Assembly (NCBI GenBank): GCA_003439945.1
Contig: QVRM01001090.1
Coordinates: 116,001 to 180,000 of the forward strand
From: Dermanyssus gallinae
Lineage: Eukaryota > Arthropoda > Arachnida > Mesostigmata > Dermanyssidae
Direction: 5' to 3'
DNA: 64,000 bases
Shown here piece by piece: positions 37,901 to 50,288 of the stretch. The position numbers and the translations under genes were made by a program. The notes under the pieces are model-generated. The model was given only the letters and a program-made list of their open reading frames with translations, was not told where the DNA came from and did no database searches. The number at the start of each line of letters is the position of its first letter. Positions within the stretch are counted from its first letter, which is position 1.

Positions 37901-39521
37901 TACAGCAATAATACACTGCTCTCCATTTGTAGGCTTCTGGAGAGCAAGCGAAGCTCAGACTTCAGCTAAACCACTTCGCAACGCCATGTTTCACGCTTAC
38001 AGCGACACGTTTTGATTAGTGTCGTTGTCGTTGTTGTTGTCAGTACGGCCAATGCAGCAGATGCAACAACGTCATGGTGCACTGTCGCTTAGCTAAGTCC
38101 ATACCCATGGATCCTTGACGTCTGCTCTTTCTCAGTCGGTCATAAGCAATACGTGCAATCTGTATATTCCTCAGAATCTTTTGCAACTCGGTTTCGAGCT
38201 GTGAGCCTCGTGTAACGCGTGCCACTGTATTGTTGCGCGGCCGGGAGCCACAAAGCGTGAAGGCCTTCCCCTAAGGCGTCAGCAGCGCCATGGTTATCCT
38301 GGTCCTTGATACTTGTGTTTGTAAAAAAAAAACTAGACTTTGACGCTCTACTCTTCTTTTTAGCTCTCCACGCTCCGACGGAGAGCGTCTGTCCAAGTCA
38401 GCCTGAGAGCGGGTGGTCAACGCATCTGTTGTTTAGCCAATTCCTCTTCTCTCGTATGACCTACTCTAAATGTAATCTATAGTGAGATTATTGAGATCGC
38501 CCTGTAGGTCCTGAGTGACAATCGGGCACCCGCTGACCAATGCGCCAGGTCAAGCATATCGCTTAACCAGCCAAGCGGCGTCAACCTAACAACAGGAAAA
38601 CTGCCGTTATGTGTAAGAGAGGCTCAGCTTTACAGCTTTATTATACTTACAGCTGCGCCTGAACTGGCAACGTGCATTTATTGCGTACTCTAAAGAGAGT
38701 ACGCAGTAATTAACAGCTGAATATGACAACTATGGCTGGCCGATAGCAGATGTTTTTTCCGCTAGACGTTTGGGTGCATCGTGATCTTCTACGGCCTGTT
38801 CAGCGTGTCGCCATCTAATTTATGCTTCTCGTGCAAAACGCCCCTTCCCCCCACACTTCCTTAGAGAAGCATAGATTTTCGCCTTGAGCCGTTACTAGGC
38901 CAAGGACGTTTGGCATTGCCTCCTTCCAGAAACATGGTGTGCAGTTGTTACCGTCATATCGGGTACTAGAATATAGTGGCGTATGTCGGTTGGTTTACTC
39001 CACCCTTCGCAAATGCATGGGACGCAGACCTGTCAGAGTGGACACAACTGGGTTGGACTAGACATTTCCATGAATGCGGAACAGTCTCCCAAGGGCCGGT
39101 TTGTGAGCACACATTGTATGCACTCTGTACTGTTCGTACAATATTCTTCTGAGCAGTAACAGTGCAGCTTTAGGTTTGCTTGCCGCTAGTGACAGTTTCG
39201 CATGGCTACAGCTTTAAACCAAGAAGGAGATTTACTTGAGAACGCACAAAACACTGATCGCGTGGCTATCGCGGGCTTGCGCACAGATACCAATAGTATC
39301 CATGGTTTGTAAATCTTTCATGTCCTCGAAATTAGTTCAAGCCCCTTCGGCGCAACGTGCAGACCACTCAAATTTCCTTTCTCATGTTTTTCAAAATAGC
39401 CCGTTATCAAGTGTTCTGTGCTGCGCGATAAATGTTGCACGGTTATTTTGGCATACCTCATGGAGAAAAATACCTCATCAGAAGGAAACGCTACCCTTAG
39501 AGTCTTCTGAATTAAACAAAC

Positions 39522-39560
<39 letters not shown>

Positions 39561-42500
39561 CAAGGCCCCATTCGTGCTATACAGTAAAATTTTGAATAGA
39601 GCTTTTATGAGTTTAGTCCTGCAAAACAAACATTGAGATCTAGTACAACTCGGCTAATTTTCCCAGTAAAACGAGGGTCGAAAACGACTTCTAAAAAATT
39701 AGGAATTAAGTGTGAAAGCCGTAGTATAAGAATAGCAAAAAGTAAACTCCTTAAGAATTATCCTCAATACAACAATTGCGTTAATCGTTTGCGTTGTCTG
39801 GCGGACAGACCGTCGACACCGGAGCATGTCGTCCTCGCCGTTCTTAGTCATGGCAATTATCGTCAACTCTCATTATGGGCGATGTGCAAATCGTATTTAG
39901 CTCTACCTGGCGGCCAACCGCGCCGCCGACAAGTGTCTATCAAGAAGCTCTACGAATCTATCATACACGTCTGTCAGTAATGCCGGGGTCCACACATCCC
40001 CGTTTTAACCGCGAACTTATCGAACTTACGCCTGATTAGGGTCCGCTGGTGCATAGTGGGGCAGCATAGAGGCCGCGCTCAGAGCTCCGGTCGCGTAGAG
40101 CGAGTTGTTTGTCATCAGCGGCAGGTGATGATGCATAGCCTGCTGTTTGTGCAACTGGTGCGGTTGGTGCAGCTGCTGCTGCTGCTGCTGATGTTGTTGC
40201 TGGTGGTGATGATGGTGGTGGTGGGGTTGTTGTTGTTGTTGCTGCTGTTGCTGTAGGTGGGGAGAGTCCACGATATGCTGGGGCGACATGTGCGGGCCGC
40301 CGTTCAGCGCTGCTGCTGCCGCCGCCAGTGGATGTACGCCATGTGCAGGCGACGTATGCGGAGACAACGGCGGAAGAGGCTGCATGGGCAACATCACCCC
40401 GTAGTCACTGTTGGCGGTCATGTAGTCCGCCATTGCGCATGATACGACCGGGCCGAGACTAATCGCAGGCCCAGCCGAGGCAATGGTACCGTATCCCCCA
40501 TTCTGCTGCTGCTGCTGCTGAGGCTGTCGCTGCGAATGCGGTGGTTGTGGTTGCGGTTGTTGCTGCTGCTGTTGTGGTTGCTGCTGCTGCTGTTGTTGTT
40601 GTTGAACCTCCTGCAAGTCAAGTCACCAACCACAGAACACGCGGCACACGCGTAACGCGCAAATCTCTTGTTAAGTGACGAACGTATAAAAAAGAGCCGT
40701 CGCCGCCGTTACAGCAACGGATAATTATGCCTACCTAACTGCCTACACCTTGCGATGAATACGAGACTAATCAGTGGGGCATTGTGGGGCATGTGACTGT
40801 GTGTGTCTGTGTGCGCGCAGGCCGACTGTGTGTGCTTGGTGTACTTAGGCACCCATGCACGTTTCCCGGACCTTTGCTAGTTGCTTGCCGGCCGCCCGGC
40901 GGCCCAACCGGTTGGCTTCATTCTAGCCAAAGGGCTAGGAGTTAGTATAGAAGAACAGACACAGCACAACACTGACCCCCGCCCGCCCGCTCGCCCACCC
41001 ACCCCGTACAGCACCGCCCCCTCACTTACCCCCGTCCGTCCGTCCGTCTGTCCTTGCACCCCATCAGACAATTCCCGTAGTGCATGCACAGTACGCCGAA
41101 GTTTGGCTTGGCTCGAAACTAGCAGGCGGATAGACGGATGGCGGGAGCCGACTACTTCGGCGGGATTGCGAACGGCGGGCACGAAAGCTGCTAGTAGGAT
41201 GGGCAAATAGGAGCTCCGGCGGGAAAGAGCGACGGCGGCGACCGACAGACAGCGGAGGACAGGGAGGGGGGGGGGGGGGGTAGGTCGTCGAGAGCGAAAA
41301 GGGGAAAAAGCGCGCACGAGATGGGATAAACGAGCTAGGCAATTATCGTCAGCGGGCGTTGTTGGCGGCATCGTCATGCCCGCTTATACCCCATGTCCCA
41401 TCCCCTCAACCGGCCCTGCGCCCCTGGTCCGAAGCCCTAGCAGCAGCCGACGTACCCTTAACTGCTGTGGCATCCCTCCCAAGCCGACCACTACCATCAC
41501 TAGTAACAGCAACAGCAGCAACAGTAGAGGCCGTTGTAGTTGTTGTAAGCTTGAAATCGTTTCCGTTCGTTAATCAGGAGGCAACAGCAGAGTGTCACAT
41601 GTAGTCAGTCCGTTAGTCAGTCGGCAAGTCCCATCCATCCATTCATCTATCCAGCTCAATAGGAGATGGCTTCCTTTAGGGTGTACGAGCGGCGGCCAGC
41701 GCGTTTGTTACAGAAGAAACGAAAAACAGACCAGAGAACGAGAGAAAGAGAGAGAGAACCCGGGGGGGGGGGGGAACGAGAGAGAGAAAGAGATAGAGGG
41801 ATACATGCAGATAAATCGATAACGACAACACGAAGGCCGTGTGCCCCCTCCTAACCGACCCGAATAGGAGGATACGTGCGTTCGTCATGCAGTAACATTT
41901 GCGAGGGGCAAGGCCAGAAGATATCGAGTTTACGAGTGCCGTCGCAAGCAACGAAATAGTAATAGCTCGAAATGTATCTCTGTTTACTACCGTGATTCGA
42001 TCAAGTTTGATTAGTCCAGCCGCGTATCCAGGTGGCAGCAGCAGCAGCAGCCCCATGACTGCGGCTGCCGTCTCCGCACATAGTATTGGTATCTAATTTG
42101 TGCGATGATGCCAGTGGTGGCCACTGGCGGCATCATCCCGATCAAGCATGTAGATCAGCATGCAGACAATCTAGATAAATGATGGCACCGCTCGATGGGG
42201 TCGGCTCAACAGGACCCTTGATGTGCATCTAGCAAGACAGCTCGCAGGACATGCTGGTAGTGACAATCTGGCTGGAGCAATTTGAAGCAATGCAGCGTAG
42301 CAATGCACACAGCCTCTGGACTGTCGGCTTGCCTTTTCTATAGACGGCTCTCATCTTCGATCGAACTAGAGAAGAATTTAGTGTTTACTCAGACAGATGA
42401 ACTGCACGCTTTGAGATAGCTGGCTGGTTTAGTTAGGATACATGCCGTTGTGCTGGTTGGTTTGGCTATCCTAATCCTACGTGTTTCTATGTGTAGGGAT

Positions 42501-45500
42501 ATGACGAAGTTATGTGAATGTGTGTGTGTGTGCAAGTACGCGTCTCTATGATGGGATGTTTTAATCTTTACATGTTAGGTTTTTAGCCACAAGTTCAGAG
42601 TTAGTGTAGAGTACGTATTGTCACTGCCGTGTTTCACTGACGCCTTGCCTAGTTCGCAGAAACAGCATTGGCATCGTGTTGTTTTTTTCTACTTACGAGC
42701 GGCTTGCCGACAGTCGTGCTGTTCTGCGTCTGGTAGGGTGAGGTACTGTAGTCGTTGAGTGATTTGTAGGGTGGCAGAGTGGTGGCGTCAGGCGGCACTC
42801 CGCTATCCCACGAGCTGTCCATACCGGCGATGGGCGTATGCTGGGGCGAGTTGTTGTCGTTGTTGGAGAGCGACGAAGCCGTTCGAATCTCGACCTTAAT
42901 ATCGGACTCTCCGCCGGAAGAGTTGTTATCTTTGTCCGTCATTAGGCCACCCGTCGACAAGGGCTTGCTTGGCGTTTCCTTAAAATCTGCGTACAGCCGC
43001 AGGGTTGGTGTACGAACAAACAGAGGATAGAAGACAAACGTCAGACAAACTAGGCTAGACCGTCGAGTATCGTATTTACAAAGAGGCAATAAAACAACTT
43101 GTGGATAAGGAGGCAAAGGCGGCAAAAAACGAGGAGAAGAACATGAATAGTAACCAAAAGCATTATATTTGTAAACCGAGCTCGCTCAATTAACAACAGT
43201 GAAGACAATAGCTATGTTGATTTACTATGAAGACTATAGTTCAGAGAAGGTAGCTTGCTGGTCTGAGTCATCCCAAGGAGAGCAGCATCTATTTCCGACG
43301 TAGGGACGAGGATGCTTTTACACTAGTGCACATGTGTGTGTGTGTGTGAGTCTTAAAACTTTTCCGGCTGACCCTCAGCCAGCAAACATTCAACGTCCAT
43401 GGATTTGCTTTCACATTGATTCGTAAGACGGACGACCCCATACATACAAATGTGCAACGGTGGGGATCGAACCCCCCCCCCGCGAACCTATGTGTCTTCC
43501 GTAGGGCCGCGAGGCTTGTGTGTCTGGAGAGAGTCTGGCTACCCTGTTCTTACCTTGCGGCGGGGCTTTTTTCCGGAGGCAGACGGTCATCATGATCGCG
43601 AACAGCACGATGAAGATCGCCGTTGCTGCTGCGCCGAGCATGAGCAGGGTCGTGGCGGCTCGGCGGTCGCGTTCGACCGTGATCGTTGCTGCGTGCTCGC
43701 CGAACGCGTTCTGCACGCTGCAGTTGTAGTCGCCGAAGTCAGCTGGCGTCGTCCGCTCGATCACCAGCAGGTTACGTTCACCGCTAGGCAACGCCTCGCG
43801 CTCGATGTGATAGCCCTGAATCTTATCCGTGTCGATGAGCATGCCGTCCTTGAACCACTGCACGCGGGTGGCCGGCGGCACGGCGTGCACGAGGCACTCG
43901 ATGCGCGCTTCGCTGCCCTCGCTCGCGTACTGCGTGGGCGGCGACATGATGCGAGGCGCGCCCTTGACGTACACGTGGTAGTCGTTCGTGATGTCCTGAA
44001 AATGGTGATGTCCACCATCACCACAACGACCATAATCGCCAATCAGTAAGCAGTAGTTTGTTGTTAGCTGAAGCTACGTGCAGGTGACGTCATCACCACC
44101 ACCACCAACAACAACAACAACAACAGCAACAACAACAACAATAACTCCTATCGATACTTCGTTTCCCCGCAGTGATGCAGATGCCTGCGGGGGTGCGGTG
44201 TTGACGAAAAATGACTTGGATTGCGACTGTTCGCGACGGCGGTCTAGAGATGAGTGGCAGTTTTACTTAGGCGCGTTCCCACCAGAAGGTGCTGTCTTTG
44301 CGCATGTCTTTTTGCCGCCTCAACGCCGGGTAGTTCACGCTTTCGCTTCTTCGCCCTTCCCCTTCGCTTGGTCACACGTGTTGGACGTGCCACAGGTACT
44401 ACTTTTATTTGTTTATACAGAGCTGAATGGAACATCAGCTTTGCCGACTGAAACGTGCCCTTCCTTGAGGATACAGTTTCTGGGCATGATGCAGGTCCTG
44501 GACATAACCTAAGGTTCCTGAGTACTCCTAAACGAGTCTCAGGCGTCTTAAAACCGAGCCGGCGGTGAAGGAAAGCCATCTAGTCCGCTGACAGGCTAGA
44601 AAACGGTGTCGAGCCGCTAATTTAGCTAACGAAAAGCTTAAGTTTTTTTGTATCCAAGTTTCTCATCCGAACCGAGAACGCGTCTGCTAAACAAGTAAAA
44701 GTATATTCTGCTTGCCGCCTTAAAAAATAGTCAGACGAGAAGGATGAGCTAGCCGTCAATTCGACAGAAGGGGCTACCCGAGAAAGTAGGCCGGTTACGA
44801 AGGATCTACTAAAGCCGAACCAGCGGGTTTTCTTAACAGGAATCGAAGCGCCTACTGGCGAGCTCCTTTGTGTAACCGCCATGTAAAAGAATATAGACAG
44901 AGAGGTGAATACTCGGGCGGGCAAGAAACAAGCGGACTTTATCGACGCCGAAGTTGGCACTTGAACCGAAGGAAGCGGACTCGCCCAATCAGCCTTCGCC
45001 AAACCCGGTAGGTACACCACGGTGTCCAGGAACGAGCACAAGAGGGGTCAACGATCACTATTTTGCCCGGCTTCGTGTGACGATGGGTGGGGGAATGGCG
45101 AGGCGACTGGTGTTTCGTTGGTTGGAGTCCTACACTATCGGCTCATATCGCGTTTTAGAGTTAGTTTGTTAGAAAAAAGTTTGTATAAGTAGTGGTGTGG
45201 TCGTGGCGGTGGTAGTGGTGCCCATAATGATGGTAGTGGTGAGGTATTGGTGGAAGAGAAGGTAGTAGTAGATCAACGAGACGACGTTATGCCAAGCGGC
45301 CCCCCACCAAACGACCCATTGGTGAGCGCGCCTCGACGGGACGACCCTGCCTGCTTTTCGCTCGGCCGGACCTATTGTGTTTCGTCTGAGCGTTGGCTCA
45401 AACGGGGCCCAGCGCCATCGTCCATCCGGCCATACCTTCATTCACTCCACTCCAGTCGACTGGCCTCCCCATGGCAAAGTGGCGAGGGTAGGCTGGAAGG

Positions 45501-48500
45501 CGGGCCGTGATGACAGCAGCGTGGCAAAAGGTGCTACGCAGAACGTGTCGTTGTCGTCTTCGATTTAGCTGCACAGTCTCCCCCCCCCCCCCCCACATGT
45601 CTCTCTCCACGCGTATAGAGGCGTCAGCGTTTATTAAATACGTCTACTGCTCTTTCTTGGCAAGCGCTATCTCTCCAGGCTCTGCTGTCCTGGCCATATC
45701 GATGAAACGGACAACGAATGTGAGCCGCGGAAGCTGCGGGACAACGTCCGACGTCAAGTCGACGAATAAGATCTCACTACCTCGCTGTTGCTGCGGCCAG
45801 TCAACATGATTTTGTCCCCCAAAGTGTGTGATTTACAAGCATGACACTACGACAATAGCAATTATTATCATATTATTTTAATAATATTTAGATTTTCAAT
45901 TGTGAGGCTAAAATTGTGTATAATTTACACAGTTCTTCTCAGCGCTACAAATCAACCCATTTACAAAAACAATGCTATGGCTCTTTAAAGCGCACACATC
46001 ACACGATACCCTCGAAATAGAATCTTGTCTGCTACTGAGATGTTTCACAAGAGACACGCACATGCGATTTGTTTGGGTCATATTTAGTCGTATGTTGCCC
46101 TTTTACTGGTTGCCACATAGATCAATACAAAGAATCAAACAAGTGGAAAACGACAGTGAAAACAAGAGCGGTGACAATAGCAGCAGCAACAACAGTAATA
46201 ACAACTGTAATTATATCCATAGCAACATCAGCAGTTATAGTAACAAAAACAACAACTATAACCAGGTCAGAAATGCATGAATTATTAGCAATACTTCTAG
46301 CAATACATTAGCATACTTCTCCAGCATGAAAGCCCGTGCCGACCTAATATACCTACTGGTTTGCCACGGCCACAGGCATGCGGTTTCACTGCAGAGTCCC
46401 AAGCAAGGGTACACGCACACATGTATCGGGGCGTCGTCCACAAGGGTACAGGCTATGCCAGAGTCTGGCCTTCTAGGCCGAGTTCGTGGCGGACGAGAGA
46501 AGGTTTTTGAGCCGGATTGTGTCCATTTTTTTCGCTCACATCTTTTTGATGCTCAAGTTTTGAGGGCTCTCTTCTTGTCCACAGAGAGGGAGAGCATTTG
46601 TCGATGCTTGGTACCGCGTATAAGCGAAATGGCATCCCTGGAGAGCAAGCTTCCCACTAAGTCCGCTCTATGATGCTTGGAGGCTACGACCTTCGGACTG
46701 GTGGTAGCCAATGCGTTGGCTAAACCTAGCGCTCTCAGAGTGACAGGAAGCAGGGCATATAGCTTGTTTCGCTGGTAAAAGAAGAGACGCGGGAGCGTCG
46801 ACACAATGATCGTTGAGTGGGTCTGTACAACTACGGCCACAAGAAAAATTGCACCCTCACAGATTATGGTTTATCTGCTTCCCGAAACGGGGAGCGGAGT
46901 AAGAAATTAGGGTCCTGAGAGCTTCTACGAGAGGCATCCTTGCGGTCGTGACACATATTCTTTGTGGGGTCGGATGGCTCTCGACACTCCGTTCTGTAAC
47001 GAAGAAGACTCCGAAAAGTTCTAAGTCCTCTTCTTCAGTCAAGGCGAATTCCGGCAGGAGGTTCGGCATCAGCGCAAGGGTATCTTCCTTGACCCGACCC
47101 ACCTTAGCGTAAGGGCCCTTTTAGGGATTCAGTGACAATACGCTTACTCGTAAGACGTCAGGAACCTGCCGGATGCATTCAGCCACCGTAAAGGGCTCTT
47201 CAATCAATACGCAGTCCTTCAAGCACACGTTTAAGAAATTCTCCAAGGATTTCACCAGGTCCTTGATCGCTAAGCAAAACGGAAAGGCCTAGAAGATTGT
47301 CCCTACTGGATGCCGGTAGCTAACACAATTTTGTGATCGTTGCAGAGTAGATGCAAACCCTGCCGGTAAACCATATCTATGTGGTGGAACAACTCGGGAG
47401 CGTGTTCGCCAACAAACAGGTGGTCTGTTCTTAACGGCGATCGTCGCGTGCTCGATGGCGTCGGTGAAGGATTGTGTCGCATGGACCGCCGCATCGATCT
47501 GGCCTGCGCGCGGAGCTAGTTGGAACGGATCGAACTGCCCCTAGAATTTCCCCTCTGGCTGTAAACCACTCGAAGCTCTTGTAGGCCAGGCCAGGTCAAC
47601 ATAATCTTCCGGCTGTTTCTACAGAAGGATTTCGTGTCGGGTTCGGCAACAAACAAGTCCGTCGAACACACCAACCTGGCTGCCCCGATGATATCAGCTT
47701 TACCGCCGTGCGGCGGGGAAGGGTTTCGGGTTATTGCACCACCGAGTCTGCGTCTTGGTATTGTACTAGCATTTTCCGTACTTGAGTCTGCTGCGCGACT
47801 GGACCGCGCGCAGGTTAGCGCATGTAGCATTAGCGCGTATAATGCACGGCACAGACTTGCAGACTTCACAAGGGGTTACCTATGTAAAGCCAGTAGCACT
47901 CCATCTGCCAGCATTGTAGGCTTACTGGGTTTACGGGGTGCAGTGCCAACAGTTCAGCGCCAGGTTGTGTGTTTTTTTTGTCTGTTGTATGTGTTTTCTC
48001 AAGGCTGCAAGGTTAGGTCTAATACTGGCTCCGCCCGGCAATACACCTTCTTCACAGAGTCAATCTTCGTGTATATGCCCTTAGGCGATTGGCGTTTAAT
48101 CGATCATGGTGGCCACCGATCGTTACACGATAAGTTTCGACGTGGTTCTTCTTAACATCTTTCGTCGTTTGCTCACTTCTTTTTTTTGTTCGTTCTTCTT
48201 TTTCTGGTTCTTCTAAATTTTCTCAAATGTCCTTTATGACAGGCCGTTTAGAGGCGCGAACGCGCCTTACAGACGAGCAGTTCAGTGCCTTCACGTAGCC
48301 TAGAGCTAAAATTGAGCTGGATGGCGAAAAATGGCTCGAATGTGCCTTACTGATTGTTAGTATTACGATGGCTCTTGTTGTTGCTTGTTACCACTATCAC
48401 TCGTTTCACTATCACTACTACTATTGCTGCTTGTCATCAGCATTCGGCAGCGCAAAGAAGGCACCGGCAAAGGCCAGACTTGCTAGCGTAACCCGTATGA

Positions 48501-50139
48501 ACTACGTACCGGGAACCCTGGAACGGTGGCTCGACACGTGTATGTTCCCACGTCGAGCGACGTCATCTCGCGGATCACGTACACCTGCTGGCGGCCGAGC
48601 ACCACCGAGTCTGCGCCTTGGCGTGTCCATACGACTTCCGGTTTCGGATTGCTGTCCACATCACAGCTAATAGCAACCTCAGTACCTGGAAAACGACAGC
48701 AAAGACGAAACCAAGCGAAAAAAAAAAACACAACGACAACGAGCGACGAACAGACAAAAGAAGAAGAAGAAGAAGAGGCGGCGTATTAGTCATTGGTCGG
48801 TGGTACGTAGAGTAGATACGCACGAAGCCCCCTCCACCCATCATATCTCGAGCTGGAGTCCCGCGCCCATCATGTCTCGGGCTGGATTCCCGCACCCATC
48901 ATGTCTCGGGCTGGAGTCCCGCGCCCATCATGTCTCGGGCAGAAGCCCCGCGTCCATCATATCTCGGGTTGAAGCCCCACACTCATCATATCTCGTGCTG
49001 TCCTCATAGCTGTGCGTTTGAGCGCAAAAGCTTGATAGCGCAAAGTTGCATGACGAGTATGCAGAATATGATGATGATGATGATGATAATGGCGGCGGTG
49101 GGGACGACGCCGACGACGACAACAACAACAACAACAATAACGACAACAACAACAACGGCAACGACTTAAGCGTTTTCGCCAGATACTGCTCGGTGTCATA
49201 CTGATGATAGTAGTAGTAGTGCTAAGAGTTGTACTGGGGCTCGTGGTGGTAAACTTAGTAGTCCTTGCCGCCTGTAGTAGAACGAAGCTTTCATTAATCA
49301 AGCACTCTGAACGGCTGTGCCGACAACTTTGACAACAGGCCATCCAATGCCGTGGCTGGCCTGTTCGCTTAACGATGCAAGCGAGTCCGATCTTCTGCTG
49401 CTGCTGCTGCCGCTGCCTTCCTCGCAGGTGGCGCTGTGGTTCATTGTTGGCGTGTTGTTGTTGTTGCTGTCGCTGTTGTTGTTGTTGTTGTTGCTGCCAT
49501 TGTTGTCGTCGTCGTCGTAGTTGTCGGTATCGTGACTGTTGTTGTTGTTGTTATTGCTGTTGTTGTCGTCGTGGTTGTTGTTGTTATTGCTGTTGCTGCT
49601 GCTGCTACTACTGTTGTTAAAGCGATAGTAGCGGAAGATGCGCGTCAGCAGGGGCGGCCACGGTGGTCGCCCTTCTCACCGTTCTCATCGTTCTCATCGT
49701 TGTCGTCGTCGTCGTCGCTGTCATCGTCATCAACATCATCATCATCATCACTCTCGAGGTGGAAGAGCTGGATGAAATATTGAAGCCCCCGATCTATAGA
49801 CGGGGGTTCGTTCCCTCCTAATTTCTCATCATAAGCCTCAAGGGCGGCAGCAGCAGCAGCAGCAGCAGCAGCAGCCGACGCAGTAGCATCGTACTATCAT
49901 CATCGCGGTTGTGCTGCTGCTCGTGGTCGGTCGCTGTAGTTCTCGTTGTCGTCATCTTCTCATGTTGAGCGATGCGCGCGGCGCGCGAACTAGCCGCATT
50001 ATTCATTAAAGACATTGCCTATCCGGATAGGCGATGCGGCGTTATGCGGTGCTCTGCCGCATCATCCTACCGCATCATCACGACGACGACGACAACGACG
50101 ACGACGCCAGCGGCCGAGAGCAGTAACAACAACAACACC

Positions 50140-50194
<55 letters not shown>

Positions 50195-50199
50195 ACAAG

Positions 50200-50288
<89 letters not shown>

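Larger units (their letters stand above)
32281..40029 (-). other. 7.7-kb intron of the adhesion gene
   Basis: Contains TA tracts (33008-33044, 34601-34634, 36049-36100, 36439-36464, 39528-39554), two (ATT)n tracts, two retroelement relics, one SINE copy and a 16-bp minisatellite, each listed separately. The remaining open frames, including one of 115 codons at 39633, lack family motifs. Confidence 0.65.

Noticed and set aside
39633..39980. 115-codon basic plus-strand frame in the large adhesion-gene intron
   Set aside because: It begins without ATG, has no recognisable motif, and is surrounded by TA-rich intronic DNA. Chance opening is likely, though I cannot exclude a decayed element.
44622..45041. 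139-codon minus-strand frame in the 4.5-kb intron
   Set aside because: No splice sites joining it to the adhesion gene and no motif.
47634..48155. 173-codon plus-strand frame
   Set aside because: It largely overlaps, on the opposite strand, the upstream flank of the family B relic; the composition is not protein-like and no motif is seen.
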